Notes: generated from the letters alone by a model not told the origin. A DNA stretch of 33,993 bases from Planctomycetota bacterium (GCA_009691855.1 SIAI01000042.1:1-33993); one strand, 5' to 3'; numbered from the stretch's first letter, positions 7,770 to 16,460 are shown. A program made the numbers and translations.

Positions 7770-8990
7770 TTGGAGCTCGCCCAACGCATGCACCAGCTCG
7801 GCACCGAGTCCGCCTTCGAGGTGCTTGCGCGGGCGAAGAAGCTGGAGGCCCAGGGGCGCTCGATCATCAACCTCGGTATCGGTGCGCCGGACTTCAAGAC
7901 GCCCGAGCACATCGTCGAGGCCGGCTGCAAGGCGCTGCGCGACGGCTGGCACTCGTACACCGAGGCCAAGGGGATCCGCGAGCTGCGCGAGGCGGTCAGC
8001 GAGGACGTCGAGCTGCGCCGCGGCGTCGCCATCGACCCCGACCAGGTGTTGATCGTGCCCGGCGGCAAGCCCACGCTGTTCTTCGCGATCCTGATGTTCG
8101 GCGAGCCGGGTGCGGAGATCCTGTACCCGAATCCCGGCTTCCCCATCTACGAGTCGATGATTCGCTGCTCGGGCGCCACGCCGGTGCCGATCGCGCTGCG
8201 CGAGGAGCGCGGCTTCGAGTTCGACCCCGACGAGGTGCTCGCGCAGCTCAACGAGCGCACGCGCCTGATCGTGGTGAACACGCCGGCGAATCCGACGGGC
8301 GGCTGCATCTCCAAGGCCGCGCTCGACCGGCTCGTCGCCGGCCTGGAGCGCTTCCCCAAGGTCGCGATCCTGGCCGACGAGATCTACGCGCGCCTGGTCT
8401 ACGCGCCGGCCGAGCACCACTCCCTGCTCGCCTATCCGTCGATTCGCGAGCGCGTGATCCTGCTCGACGGCTGGAGCAAGACCTTCGCCATGACCGGCTG
8501 GCGTCTGGGCTATGGCGTGTGGCCGAAGACGCTGATCGAGCACGCCGAGCGCCTGCAGATCAACTCGAACTCGTGCGCCAGCGCGCCGGTGCAGCGCGCC
8601 GGCATCGCCGCCCTGCGCGGCCCGCAGGACTCGGTCGAGCACATGCGCCGCGCCTTCGACGAGCGCCGCACGGCGATCGTCGCCGGCCTGAACGAGATCC
8701 CTGGCATCTCCTGCGTCATGCCGCAGGGCGCGTTCTACGCCTTCCCCAACATCACCGGTACGGGGCGGACGGCGAAGGAGCTGCAGAACGAGCTCCTGCT
8801 CGACGCCGGCGTGGCGACCGTCGCGGGCACGGCCTTCGGCGCCTTCGGCGAGGGCTACGTGCGCTTCTCGTACGCCAACAGCCTCGAGCGCATCGAGGAA
8901 GCCCTCGGACGCGTGCGCACGCTGCTGGCGCTCGAGCCGAACAGCGCGCTGCCGAAGGCGGGCGCTCGCCGCAGCCGCGCGAAACGCTAA
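7770..8990 (+). CDS. Pyridoxal-phosphate class I/II aminotransferase (aspartate aminotransferase family)
   Basis: This is a fold-type I PLP enzyme of about 406 residues. The N-terminus, ELAQRMHQLGTESAFEVLARAKKLE, is the typical opening of AspAT Ib-like aminotransferases. Other landmarks are NLGIGAPDF near residue 35, the substrate and cofactor segments NPGFPIYE and NTPANPTGG, ADEIYARLVY, and the Schiff-base Lys237 in SKTFAMTGWRLGYG. A C-terminal Arg for the carboxylate is present in the FSYANS region. The start is placed at TTG 7770 because the family N-terminus begins there and GAAAGG lies at 7755-7760; an in-frame TTG at 7725 would add an unrelated 15 residues. The exact amino donor cannot be read from sequence. 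Only ten nucleotides separate it from the threonine aldolase gene, suggesting an operon. Confidence 0.92.
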   Translation: MELAQRMHQLGTESAFEVLARAKKLEAQGRSIINLGIGAPDFKTPEHIVEAGCKALRDGWHSYTEAKGIRELREAVSEDVELRRGVAIDPDQVLIVPGGKPTLFFAILMFGEPGAEILYPNPGFPIYESMIRCSGATPVPIALREERGFEFDPDEVLAQLNERTRLIVVNTPANPTGGCISKAALDRLVAGLERFPKVAILADEIYARLVYAPAEHHSLLAYPSIRERVILLDGWSKTFAMTGWRLGYGVWPKTLIEHAERLQINSNSCASAPVQRAGIAALRGPQDSVEHMRRAFDERRTAIVAGLNEIPGISCVMPQGAFYAFPNITGTGRTAKELQNELLLDAGVATVAGTAFGAFGEGYVRFSYANSLERIEEALGRVRTLLALEPNSALPKAGARRSRAKR

Positions 8991-9000
8991 TCTCCGCGGC

Positions 9001-10050
9001 GTGAGCACACGCCCCAGCGACTTCCGCAGCGACACCGTCACCCGTCCGACGCCCGCCATGCGCGCGGCGATGTTTTCGGCCGAGCTCGGCGACGATGTGC
9101 TCGAGGGCGACCCGACCGTGCGCGCGCTGGAGCGCGCCTACGCCGCGTGGGTCGGCAAGGCGGGCGCGCTCTATCTCCCCTCGGGCACGATGGCGAACCA
9201 GATCGCGCTCGGCGCCTGGACGCATCCGGGCGAGGAATTCATCGCCGAGCGCAGTTCGCACGTCGTGCAGTGGGAGGCCGGCGGCGCCGCCGCGCTGCAT
9301 GGCCTCCAGGCGCAGACGCTGATCGCGCCCGACGGACGATTGGAGCCGACCGAGGTCGAGCGCGCGATCCGCATGGACTCGATCCACTGTCCGCGCACGA
9401 CGCTCTTGTGCGTCGAGCAGACGTTCATGGGCGATGGCGAAGGGCCGGGCGGGCGCGTGGTGCCGCTCGCGCACCTCGCGACGCTCGCCGCGCTCGCGCG
9501 CGCGAAGGGCCTCCACGTCCACATGGACGGCGCGCGCCTGCCGAACGCGATCGCGGCTTCGGGCGTCTCTGCCGCGCGCCACGCCGCCTGCGCGGATTCG
9601 GTCATGACCTCGCTCTCGAAGGGCCTCGGCGCGCCGGTCGGAGCGATGCTCGCTGGCCCGCCTGAATTCCTCGTGCGCGCGAAGCAACTGCGCAAGCGCT
9701 TCGGCGGCTGGATGCGCCAGGCCGGCGTGATCGCCGCCGGCGGCCTGTACGGCCTCGAGCACCACCTCGAGCGCCTGAAGGACGACCATGCGCTCGCGCG
9801 CAGCGTGGCCGAGATCTGCGAGCGCCACGACGGCCTGCACGCCTGGCCGAATCAAGTCGAGACGAACATCGTCATGGTCCAGGTCGCGCGCCACGGCTGG
9901 ACGCCCGAGCGCCTGACCGACGCGCTCGCCGAGCACGGCGTGCTCACCATGCCGATGAGCGCGACCTCCGTGCGCTTCGTCACGCACCTCGACGTCGGCC
10001 CGGCGGACGTCGAGAGGCTGGAGCGGGCGCTGGCCAAGGTGCTGGGCTGA
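9001..10050 (+). CDS. ltaE: Low-specificity L-threonine aldolase (GntG family, PLP-dependent)
   Basis: The 349-residue protein cleaves L-threonine or L-allo-threonine to glycine and acetaldehyde in the cytoplasm. Family landmarks are clear: DFRSDTVTRPTPAMR at the N-terminus, GDDVLEGDPTV, the PSGTMANQIAL cofactor segment, HMDGARLPNA with the PLP-contacting Asp, and Lys207 in SLSKGLGAPVG as the internal aldimine lysine. GTG 9001 fits the family start exactly. Length is normal. It follows the aminotransferase after ten nucleotides, so the two PLP enzymes are probably cotranscribed and serve amino-acid turnover. Confidence 0.95.
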   Translation: MSTRPSDFRSDTVTRPTPAMRAAMFSAELGDDVLEGDPTVRALERAYAAWVGKAGALYLPSGTMANQIALGAWTHPGEEFIAERSSHVVQWEAGGAAALHGLQAQTLIAPDGRLEPTEVERAIRMDSIHCPRTTLLCVEQTFMGDGEGPGGRVVPLAHLATLAALARAKGLHVHMDGARLPNAIAASGVSAARHAACADSVMTSLSKGLGAPVGAMLAGPPEFLVRAKQLRKRFGGWMRQAGVIAAGGLYGLEHHLERLKDDHALARSVAEICERHDGLHAWPNQVETNIVMVQVARHGWTPERLTDALAEHGVLTMPMSATSVRFVTHLDVGPADVERLERALAKVLG

Positions 10051-10168
10051 GCACCGGGCGGGCCCTTCCCCGATTCCTGGAGGATCCCGTACCAGGAAGC
10101 TCCCACTGTGTCCCTAGGGGAATCCCGCCCTCACTTGCCAGCCTTCCATCCACCAGGGAGAATCCTCA

Positions 10169-10387
10169 GTGACCGTGTCCTTCTCTCTCGAAGACATCCA
10201 GCGCCTACCGATCGCCGAGCGCATCAAGCTGGTCGGGGACATATGGGACTCGATCGCCGCCTCCGAGGAGGCCGTTCCGTTGAGCGAGGCGCAGCGTCTG
10301 GAGCTCCAGCGCCGCCTGGCGGAGTACGAGCGTGATCCCGGCGCGGGAAAGACCTGGGAAGAGGTCAAGAAGTCTCTCGGCCGATAG
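10169..10387 (+). CDS. Antitoxin, putative addiction module component (TIGR02574 family)
   Basis: This 72-residue acidic helical protein matches the pattern of the TIGR02574 addiction-module family: an N-terminal hydrophobic segment (SFSLEDIQRLPIAERIKLV), the W-D-S-I segment near residue 26, and a C-terminal amphipathic helix with a Trp (KTWEEVKKSL). Such proteins are usually the antitoxin paired with a RelE/ParE toxin and bind the toxin through the C-terminal helix. The GTG start at 10169 has AGGGAG at 10155-10160. Its stop codon TAG shares its last base with the GTG of the toxin gene, so the two are translationally coupled. Confidence 0.9.
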   Translation: MTVSFSLEDIQRLPIAERIKLVGDIWDSIAASEEAVPLSEAQRLELQRRLAEYERDPGAGKTWEEVKKSLGR

Positions 10388-10704
10388 TGCCTGGCTCCGT
10401 CGTGTTGGATCTTTGGCTCCTGCCCGAGGCGATCGCCGACGTGGAAGGCGCGCTTGCCTGGTACGGCCGACAAGAGCCGGGTCTCGACGAGATCTTCGAA
10501 GCCGTGCTCGAAGACAAGCTGATCCAGATCCGGGAGAGGCCTCGAGCCTTCCCCGTCGTGCTCGGGCGCGTCCGCAGAGCCCTCTTGGCCAGGTTTCCCT
10601 ACGGAGTTTTCTACTTCGAGGACGGTCAGCGCATTGCCGTGGTCGCTTGCCTTCACACTGCACGCGATCCCCGCGCCTGGAAGCGCGGGGGCGCGGGGCG
10701 GTAG
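10387..10704 (+). CDS. RelE/ParE-family toxin
   Basis: The 105-residue basic protein follows the RelE/ParE fold: LLPEAIADVEGALAWYG at the N-terminus (helix with Asp/Glu contacts), a central RPRAFPVV segment, and the diagnostic C-terminal strand FPYGVFYFEDGQRIAVVACLH followed by RDPRAWKR. Members are either mRNA interferases or gyrase inhibitors, and sequence alone does not separate them here. Its partner is the preceding TIGR02574 antitoxin, with which it overlaps by one base. Toxin production therefore probably depends on antitoxin translation. No operator was identified upstream of the pair. Confidence 0.9.
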   Translation: MPGSVVLDLWLLPEAIADVEGALAWYGRQEPGLDEIFEAVLEDKLIQIRERPRAFPVVLGRVRRALLARFPYGVFYFEDGQRIAVVACLHTARDPRAWKRGGAGR

Positions 10705-10821
10705 GCGACACGCGAGCCGAAGACAGGGACCCTTTCGATCGTGCGGCAAGCGGGTCTGGCGCGCTCGGCGTTCGAGTGACCGTACGCGGTCGCTCGGGTA
10801 GGCTCGAAGCGAGAGGTGGAC

Positions 10822-12381
10822 ATGCTTTCGTTGCTCTTCGCCGTCCAGGAAGTGCTGAACCCGCCGGTTGCGGATGCGCCGGCCGAGGAGCGCGTGGTGC
10901 GCGGGCGCCTGTTGAACGCGCTCGACGGCACGCCTGTCGGCGGCGCGGCGTGCGAGCTGTGGAGCGAGGACTTCGACGAGCCGATGGAACTCGTGGGCAC
11001 CGTGCGGTCCGCGCTCGACGGTTCCTTCGCGCTGGAGGATCCGCGGCGTTGCGGGGAGAAGATGCGCGTTCGCGCCGAGGGCTACCGCAGCACGGTATTC
11101 GCAGGGGAGGACGAGGTGTTCCTCTTCCCGCGCGGCGAGCCCTTCGTGCTGCGCGCGCTCGACCTCGACGGTAGGCCGATCGCGGGAGCGCGCGTGCGTT
11201 CGCATCAGACCTGCCAGCACGCTCCGCCGGCGGTCGAAGGTACCACCGACGCCGAAGGGCGCGTGGTCTTCGCCGACGCGCCGCCGTTCGAGGACGGTCC
11301 GGAGTACGAGGTGCGCGCGAGCGGCTACGGTGCGCTGACGCAGCTCGACTGGAGCTCCTTCGGGGTCGACCCGGTTGTGTATCTGCCGCGACGCGCGGAG
11401 GTGCGATTGCACTTGCTGGACGCGGACGGAGCACCGCTCGCACGGCGCCGTTTCCGGCAACAGGGGCCGGGACAAATCGCCTTCGTCACCGACGACGATG
11501 GCCGCGCGCTGCTCGATTCGCTCTACGAGAGCCGTGAGATCGGGCTCGAGGAGTCCGTGAAGGAAGGCGCGCTGAGCCTCTTCGGCTGGCCGCCGCTCGA
11601 AGGCGAGTGCACGCTCCAGATCGGTCGCCCGGCGCCGATTCGCGAATTGCCGGCGTCCTCGCCGGTGTTGCAGGTGCTCGCCGAGCAGTGGAGCACGCTG
11701 CACGTCCAGTTTGGAGCGGACTCGACCACCACCAAGCTGGACGACGACACGTTCGTGCAGCGGGTGCCATCTGGAATCACCTTGGTCGTCGTGGCGCAGG
11801 GCGACGAGGTGCATCGAGCGCTCCTCGAGCCGTTGTGGGGATCGCGCACGATCGACCTGACTGGGGCCGATACGAGGATCGGGGGCGAACGCCGGGCCCT
11901 CGACGAGGTCGGGTTGCGCTTCGTCGTTCACTCGGACGACGGCGCAGAGCTGCAGTGCTCCGCACGCTTGCGCTGGCCCGGCCCGCAGCGCGAGGACGAG
12001 GATCCAAGCCCTGCCTGCGTGCTCTTCCACGTGCCGCGCGGCGAGCTCTTCGAGGTCTGCTTCCACGCAGATGGCCACGTGCCGCGCTTCCTCCAGGGAC
12101 GCGCCGACGCCGAGAATCCGGTGCCCGAGCCCATCCTCCTCCGGCGCTACGCGCACCTCGAGTTCCGCGGCCCGGTCGAGCGCATCGAGGTGGCCGGCCA
12201 GGTGAGGACGAAAGCAGACGGCGAGGGCTGGAACGTGCTCGAACTCGCGCCGGGGTTTGCCGAGGGACAGGTGTGGTTCTCCGGAGGGTATGGAGGCTCT
12301 CCGTTCGCCATGGCGCGCACGCTCGCGCCGGGGGAGACCACCGTTCTCGAAGAGCCCTCGCGTCGAGTCTCGCCCCGCTGA
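10822..12381 (+). CDS. Carboxypeptidase-regulatory-like domain protein, probably exported
   Basis: This 519-residue protein consists mainly of beta-sandwich repeats of the carboxypeptidase-regulatory type. Recognisable units are VVRGRLLNALDGTPVGGA near residue 25, LRALDLDGRPIAGARVR near 115, and RLHLLDADGAPLARRRF near 195, each followed by an extended AxGRxxF-like strand. A short hydrophobic N-terminus (MLSLLFAVQ) may be a minimal signal sequence. Proteins of this kind are numerous in Planctomycetota and have no established function; adhesion or matrix roles are possible. ATG 10822 is preferred over GTG 10816 because GAGAGG at 10811-10816 is then correctly spaced. It is flanked by the toxin-antitoxin pair and a housekeeping mutase, with no obvious functional link. 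Confidence 0.75.
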   Translation: MLSLLFAVQEVLNPPVADAPAEERVVRGRLLNALDGTPVGGAACELWSEDFDEPMELVGTVRSALDGSFALEDPRRCGEKMRVRAEGYRSTVFAGEDEVFLFPRGEPFVLRALDLDGRPIAGARVRSHQTCQHAPPAVEGTTDAEGRVVFADAPPFEDGPEYEVRASGYGALTQLDWSSFGVDPVVYLPRRAEVRLHLLDADGAPLARRRFRQQGPGQIAFVTDDDGRALLDSLYESREIGLEESVKEGALSLFGWPPLEGECTLQIGRPAPIRELPASSPVLQVLAEQWSTLHVQFGADSTTTKLDDDTFVQRVPSGITLVVVAQGDEVHRALLEPLWGSRTIDLTGADTRIGGERRALDEVGLRFVVHSDDGAELQCSARLRWPGPQREDEDPSPACVLFHVPRGELFEVCFHADGHVPRFLQGRADAENPVPEPILLRRYAHLEFRGPVERIEVAGQVRTKADGEGWNVLELAPGFAEGQVWFSGGYGGSPFAMARTLAPGETTVLEEPSRRVSPR

Positions 12382-12479
12382 CGCGCGTTCGGAGGGCCGT
12401 CTCGGCCAGCGCGGAGCGGGGCGAGGTCCACAGGCCACGCGCTCGACACCCCCGCGGCCGCGACCTACCCTCTCGGCCC

Positions 12480-13838
12480 ATGGGAATCTTCAAGGCCTAC
12501 GACATCCGCGGCGTCGTCCCGAGCGAGCTCGACGCGGCGCTCGCGAAGAAGATCGGCAACGCCTTCGCGCGCTTCCTGAAGGCGAAGACGCTGGTCGTCG
12601 GCCAGGACATGCGCACGCACTCGCCGCAGATCGCCGACGCGGTCAGCCAGGGCATGCGTGACGCGGGTGCGAACGTGATCCGGCTCGGGCTCTCCGAGAC
12701 GCCGATGGCGTACTTCGCGATCGGCTCCATCGCTTGCGACGGCGGCCTGTGCGTCACGGCCAGTCACAATCCGGGCCAGTACAACGGCATGAAGCTGTGC
12801 CGCGAGGGTGCCAAGCCCATCTCGAAGGACACCGGCATCGCCGAGATCGAGAAGATGTGTGCGGCGCCGTATCCCGCGCCGGTCGCCAAGCCCGGCAAGG
12901 AGGAGAAGCGCGAGCTGCTCGCCGACTACGCCGCGCACGTGACGAAGTTCGCCAAGCTCGGGCGCGAGGTCTCGGTGGCGATCGACGCGGCCAACGGCAT
13001 GGGCGGGTACACGCTGCCGCACGTCCTGAAGCTCGTCCCCAAGATCCACGCCCACACGCTGTACCTCGAGCCCGACGGCACCTTCCCGAACCACGAGGCG
13101 AACCCGCTGATCGAGGCGAACCTGGTGGACCTGAAGAAGCTCGTGAAGGCCAAGAAGGCCGAGCTCGGCGTGGCCTTCGACGGCGACGCGGACCGCTGCT
13201 GCTTCGTCGATGAGAAGGGTGACACGGCCGGCGCGGACCTGATCACGGCGCTGCTCGCGCCGGTGTTCCTCAAGCGCTTCCCGAAGACCGCGGTGGTCTA
13301 CGACCTGCGCAGCTCGTGGGCCGTCAAGGAGGAGATCCTGAAGGCCGGCGGCGTGCCGGTGCGCGACCGCGTCGGGCACTCCTTCATGAAGGCGACGATG
13401 CGCGCCAAGGGCGCCATGTTCGGCGGCGAGCTCTCCGGGCACTTCTACTTCGCCGAGAACTTCACGGCCGACTCGGGCATGATCGCGATGATGTCGGTGC
13501 TGTCGCTCCTGACCGCGCAGGAGAACAAGGGCAAGAGCTTGAGCCAGCTGCTGGCCGGCGTGCGCCGCTACCACTCCACGGGCGAGGTCAACTTCCACGT
13601 CGAGGACAAGCCCGCGATGATCGCGGCGCTGAAGAAACGCTACGCCAGCGGCCGGCAGGACGAGCTCGACGGCATCACCGTCGAGTTCGGCGAGGTCGGA
13701 GAGAAGCAGTGGTGGTGGTTCAACGTCCGCCCGTCGAACACCGAGCCGCTGCTGCGCATGATCGTCGAGGCCTCGAGCGCCTCGCTGCGCGACCAGAAGA
13801 AGGCGGAGCTGATCGGCCTGCTGGGGACCCCCGAATGA
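12480..13838 (+). CDS. Phosphomannomutase/phosphoglucomutase
   Basis: The 452-residue enzyme interconverts hexose 1- and 6-phosphates (mannose and/or glucose), supplying sugar nucleotides for glycans. All four active-site elements of the alpha-D-phosphohexomutase family are present: the KAYDIRG start, the phosphoserine loop TASHNP with Ser95, the metal loop DGDADR at 234-239, the sugar-binding GGELSGH, and the phosphate-binding RPSNTEP near the C-terminus. The GGELSGHFYF form is typical of dual-specificity AlgC/ManB-type PMM/PGM rather than GlmM. ATG 12480 gives exactly the family N-terminus. Its last bases overlap the start codon of the next gene (ATGA), so the lipoprotein downstream is probably cotranscribed. 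Confidence 0.95.
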   Translation: MGIFKAYDIRGVVPSELDAALAKKIGNAFARFLKAKTLVVGQDMRTHSPQIADAVSQGMRDAGANVIRLGLSETPMAYFAIGSIACDGGLCVTASHNPGQYNGMKLCREGAKPISKDTGIAEIEKMCAAPYPAPVAKPGKEEKRELLADYAAHVTKFAKLGREVSVAIDAANGMGGYTLPHVLKLVPKIHAHTLYLEPDGTFPNHEANPLIEANLVDLKKLVKAKKAELGVAFDGDADRCCFVDEKGDTAGADLITALLAPVFLKRFPKTAVVYDLRSSWAVKEEILKAGGVPVRDRVGHSFMKATMRAKGAMFGGELSGHFYFAENFTADSGMIAMMSVLSLLTAQENKGKSLSQLLAGVRRYHSTGEVNFHVEDKPAMIAALKKRYASGRQDELDGITVEFGEVGEKQWWWFNVRPSNTEPLLRMIVEASSASLRDQKKAELIGLLGTPE

Positions 13839-14191
13839 AGCGCACCTCGTTGCTCGCCCTGTTGCTGCTCGTGCCCGCCTGCCGCAACCCCGCCGAATCG
13901 AACGACGGCCAAGGCCAGCGCTCGAGCGCGCCCGTCGCGGCCGGCCCCGCGCCGCTCGTCACCGGCACCGTGCTCGACGCACGCACCGGGAAACCGGTGG
14001 CCGGCGCGCGCGTGGTCGGTCCGGGCGGGGTCGAGGCCAAGAGCGACGCCCACGGGCGCTTCGTGCTGCACGGCCTGACCCTGGGCGCCGAGGGCGAGCT
14101 GGTGGGCACCACCACGGCCGGCCTGACCGGCAAGAATCGCCTGAGGGCGCTGGCCAGCGGCCCGCTCGAGGTCGTGCTCTACCTGAGATAG
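13835..14191 (+). CDS. Small lipoprotein with one carboxypeptidase-regulatory-like domain
   Basis: This 118-residue protein starts with a lipoprotein signal peptide: MKRTSLLALLLLVPAC, with the lipidated Cys at residue 16 in a VPAC box. A Ser/Gly/Pro-rich linker follows. Residues 44-118 form a single regulatory-type beta-sandwich: LVTGTVLDARTGKPVAGARV, then SDAHGRFVLHGL. It is therefore probably a membrane-anchored envelope protein of unknown partner. Its ATG overlaps the TGA of the mutase gene by four bases. The lipid anchor and domain call are from visible motifs, and no function can be assigned. Confidence 0.85.
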   Translation: MKRTSLLALLLLVPACRNPAESNDGQGQRSSAPVAAGPAPLVTGTVLDARTGKPVAGARVVGPGGVEAKSDAHGRFVLHGLTLGAEGELVGTTTAGLTGKNRLRALASGPLEVVLYLR

Positions 14192-14250
14192 AGGAATCTG
14201 CCGCCTGGGCCGGGGCGGAATGCCGGCCGATAAGGGAGCCGCCTCCCGCC

Positions 14251-16248
14251 ATGCTTCCCGGCTTCTGCTTGCTCGCGCTGCTCGTCTGCCTCCAGAGCGC
14301 GCCTCCGTCGGTCCGCCAAGACGCGCGCGGCGCGGCGCAGCTCGAGCTCTCCGAGCTGCTGACGCGCGACGCGCGCGTGAGTTTCACTTCCGACGCGGCC
14401 ACGCGCGCGCGCGTGGTGCTGGAAGCGGCGCCGGACGAGGTCGAGGTGCGCGCCGTGGCCGCCATGGCCCTGGGCTGCGCGGGCACGAGCGCCGACCTTC
14501 CGCGCCTGGAGTCGATGCTGGCCGATGGCAAGAAGCCCGAGCAACGCGCGGCGCTGCTGGCGATGGGGGAGCTCGGAGCCGCAGGCTTGAAGGCGATCGA
14601 CCGGGCGCGGATGCGTTCCACGGACGGACTCGAGCAGGCCTTCGCCTTGGCGCTGTTCGTCGCCGAGCGCCGTGGCGCCACGGATGCGAACGACCTCCTC
14701 CAGACCGTGGCCGAGGGCGACGACGACCTGGCGCACGCGGCACGGCTCGCCGTCGACTGGTGGAAGCGCGGCGAACCCGGCGCTCTGCAGGCGATGCTCG
14801 AGCTCTACTACAACCTGCGCTGGCGCGCGGCCAAGAGCTACGGCCTGGTCGATGGCGCGCGCTGGCAGAAGACGGTCGCCGCGCGGCTCTTCGCCGACGA
14901 CGCCTTCCTCGATCCCGCGATCCTGTCCGCGGCGGCCGAGCTCTCCGAGCCCGAACTCAAGGCGCACCTGACCGAGATGCTGCTGGGCGGCGAACGCCCG
15001 GCCGCGCTGCGCGTGGCGGCGCTGCTGATGCCCGACGAGCTCGCGCTCGCCTTCCAGAGCGGCGGCTGGAAGCCGACGCTCGCGGGCTGGCTCGCGGTGC
15101 TGACGACGATCGAGGCCGAGCGCTCCGAGCGCAAGGCGCGCAAGCTCCTCGAGCTCGCCTTCAAGGCCGATCCGGCGTTCGAGCCCTTGGCCGGCCTGCT
15201 GATCTTCCGCGCCGGCGGCGATCTGCCGTGGATCTGGATCGGGGACCAGCTCGAGAAGGGCGACACGGCGACGCGCATCGCGCTGGTCGAGGCCTGCGGT
15301 GATCGCGGCGAGAAAGGGCGCATCCCGGACCTCGCCGATCTGCTCGAGCGGCGCAAGGACCTCGGCCTGTTCGGGCCCGGGCTGGTGGCGCTGGCGCGCC
15401 TCGGTCACGCGCCCGCCAAGGACGCGCTCGACGAGCTGGTCAAGGCGAGCACCTCGCAGGAGCGCAACGAGGCCCTGGTCGCGCTGTCGCACGCGCTGCA
15501 CGATCCCGCTCTGCGGCGTCCAGCCGAGAGGGCCCTGGAGCTCGAGGATTTGTCGGCGGACGTCAAGCTGCAGCTCGAGCTGGGCCTCGCGCTCTCGGGC
15601 GCACGCGTCGAGCGCGCCAAGTTGCGCTCGCTCTTGCCGCTCGCGCCACGCGGTCCGAAGCGCTTGGGCCTGGTGCGCGCACTGGGCGAGAAGCCCGAGA
15701 GCGCCGACCTCGACGCCTTGGCGGCGCTGTTCCCGGACGAGGACGACCTCGAGCTCGACGTCGAACTCGCGCGCGTGCTGCTGCGCGCGCGCCATCCGGC
15801 GATGGCCGGGCTGCTCACGGCCGCGCTGTGGGACGACGACTGGAACCGCAGCGTGCTCGCGGGTGGCTTGATCGTGCGCTCGGGGGGCACCCAGGCGCTG
15901 CGCGACGAGCTCGACGCCGCCCCGCGTGGCACACGCGAGGCCGACCTGCGACGCGTGGGCTTCGCGCTGGGCGAGTGGGGTGGATTGGCGGAGGTCGAGG
16001 AGCTCGCGCGCACGCGCACCGAGGCCGACCCCGTGCTGCAGGGCGCGCTCTTCGGCGCGCTGTCGAGCCGCGCCAACCCGCCCGAGATGAAGAAGCGCGT
16101 GCGCCTGCCGCCAGGACTCCTCGGCGGGGCGGGCGAGGCCGGCGCGAACGCGGGCGGCAAGCCGGGCGGCAAGCCGGGCGGCAAGGGGCCGCGCCCGCCC
16201 GGCGCAGGCAAGCCGGGCGGGAAGAAGGGCCACAAGGGCGGCGGCTGA
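14251..16248 (+). CDS. Secreted HEAT-repeat-like protein with Gly/Lys/Pro-rich tail
   Basis: The 665-residue protein has an N-terminal signal peptide (MLPGFCLLALLVCLQSAPP) and then a long array of paired helices consistent with HEAT-like repeats from about residue 45 to 620. Typical units are VRAVAAMALGCAG, QRAALLAMGELG and NEALVALSHAL. The last 45 residues are low complexity: repeated GGKPGG units and a final KKGHKGGG, strongly basic and flexible. Such a tail could bind nucleic acid, acidic polymers or the cell surface. HEAT arrays usually form binding scaffolds and no catalytic domain is visible. The ribosome-binding sequence at 14232-14238 lies in a small inverted repeat (GGGAG-CCGC-CTCCC). 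A partial copy of the dispersed repeat begins 12 nt after the stop. Confidence 0.8.
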   Translation: MLPGFCLLALLVCLQSAPPSVRQDARGAAQLELSELLTRDARVSFTSDAATRARVVLEAAPDEVEVRAVAAMALGCAGTSADLPRLESMLADGKKPEQRAALLAMGELGAAGLKAIDRARMRSTDGLEQAFALALFVAERRGATDANDLLQTVAEGDDDLAHAARLAVDWWKRGEPGALQAMLELYYNLRWRAAKSYGLVDGARWQKTVAARLFADDAFLDPAILSAAAELSEPELKAHLTEMLLGGERPAALRVAALLMPDELALAFQSGGWKPTLAGWLAVLTTIEAERSERKARKLLELAFKADPAFEPLAGLLIFRAGGDLPWIWIGDQLEKGDTATRIALVEACGDRGEKGRIPDLADLLERRKDLGLFGPGLVALARLGHAPAKDALDELVKASTSQERNEALVALSHALHDPALRRPAERALELEDLSADVKLQLELGLALSGARVERAKLRSLLPLAPRGPKRLGLVRALGEKPESADLDALAALFPDEDDLELDVELARVLLRARHPAMAGLLTAALWDDDWNRSVLAGGLIVRSGGTQALRDELDAAPRGTREADLRRVGFALGEWGGLAEVEELARTRTEADPVLQGALFGALSSRANPPEMKKRVRLPPGLLGGAGEAGANAGGKPGGKPGGKGPRPPGAGKPGGKKGHKGGG

Positions 16249-16260
16249 CGGGCGCTTCCA

Positions 16261-16338
16261 GAGTGTGAGCAACAGTCCAACCACGGCGAGCTTCGAGGTC
16301 TTGGGGGCGCGAGGAACTCGCGCCCAGAGGGTTCGAGA
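16261..16338 (-). repeat. Dispersed structured repeat, copy B (partial, inverted)
   Basis: The reverse complement of 16261-16306 matches 5118-5163 and 33698-33743 with only one or two changes. 16307-16338 continues the match to copy A's upstream palindrome and CTCGAAC segment. The second half of the element, with the long AAAGAACAAGC hairpin, is missing. The copy lies between two same-strand genes, unlike copies A and C. Confidence 0.75.
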
Positions 16339-16390
16339 GTGAGCAAGAACCCCCGCACCGGAACGGCGCGGGATCCTTGCTCACGCTCTC
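16335..16390 (+). terminator. Hairpin between the HEAT gene and the DUF62 gene, possible terminator
   Basis: GAGAGTGAGCAAG (16335-16347) pairs with CTTGCTCACGCTCTC (16376-16390) with a 2-nt bulge. CCCGC/GCGGG pairs inside the loop. The stem follows the HEAT-repeat gene and partial repeat copy B. There is no clear uridine tract, so termination is an inference. Confidence 0.45.
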
Positions 16391-16412
16391 AATCCTTGGC
16401 CCGGAAAGGGCT

Positions 16413-16460
16413 TGGGAGCGCTCACCGGGGTCCAGCGGGGGCCGCCTTGTGGCGCTCCCA
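16413..16460 (+). promoter_or_regulatory. Inverted repeat in the leader of the DUF62 gene
   Basis: TGGGAGCGC (16413-16421) is the exact reverse complement of GCGCTCCCA (16452-16460), leaving a 30-nt GC-rich loop. It ends 26 nt before the ATG of the SAM-acting gene. It could be a leader hairpin or operator. I do not recognise any SAM riboswitch consensus in it. Confidence 0.35.

Noticed and set aside
14179..16284. A 701-codon minus-strand open frame opposite the HEAT gene
   Set aside because: The plus strand encodes regular helical repeats with a signal peptide; the minus frame is a Gln/Arg/Ala-rich shadow that only borrows its first residues (MVGLLLTL) from repeat copy B.
16413..16460. SAM riboswitch before the DUF62 gene
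   Set aside because: Only a simple inverted repeat is present; no recognisable aptamer core was found, so it is listed only as a possible leader hairpin.
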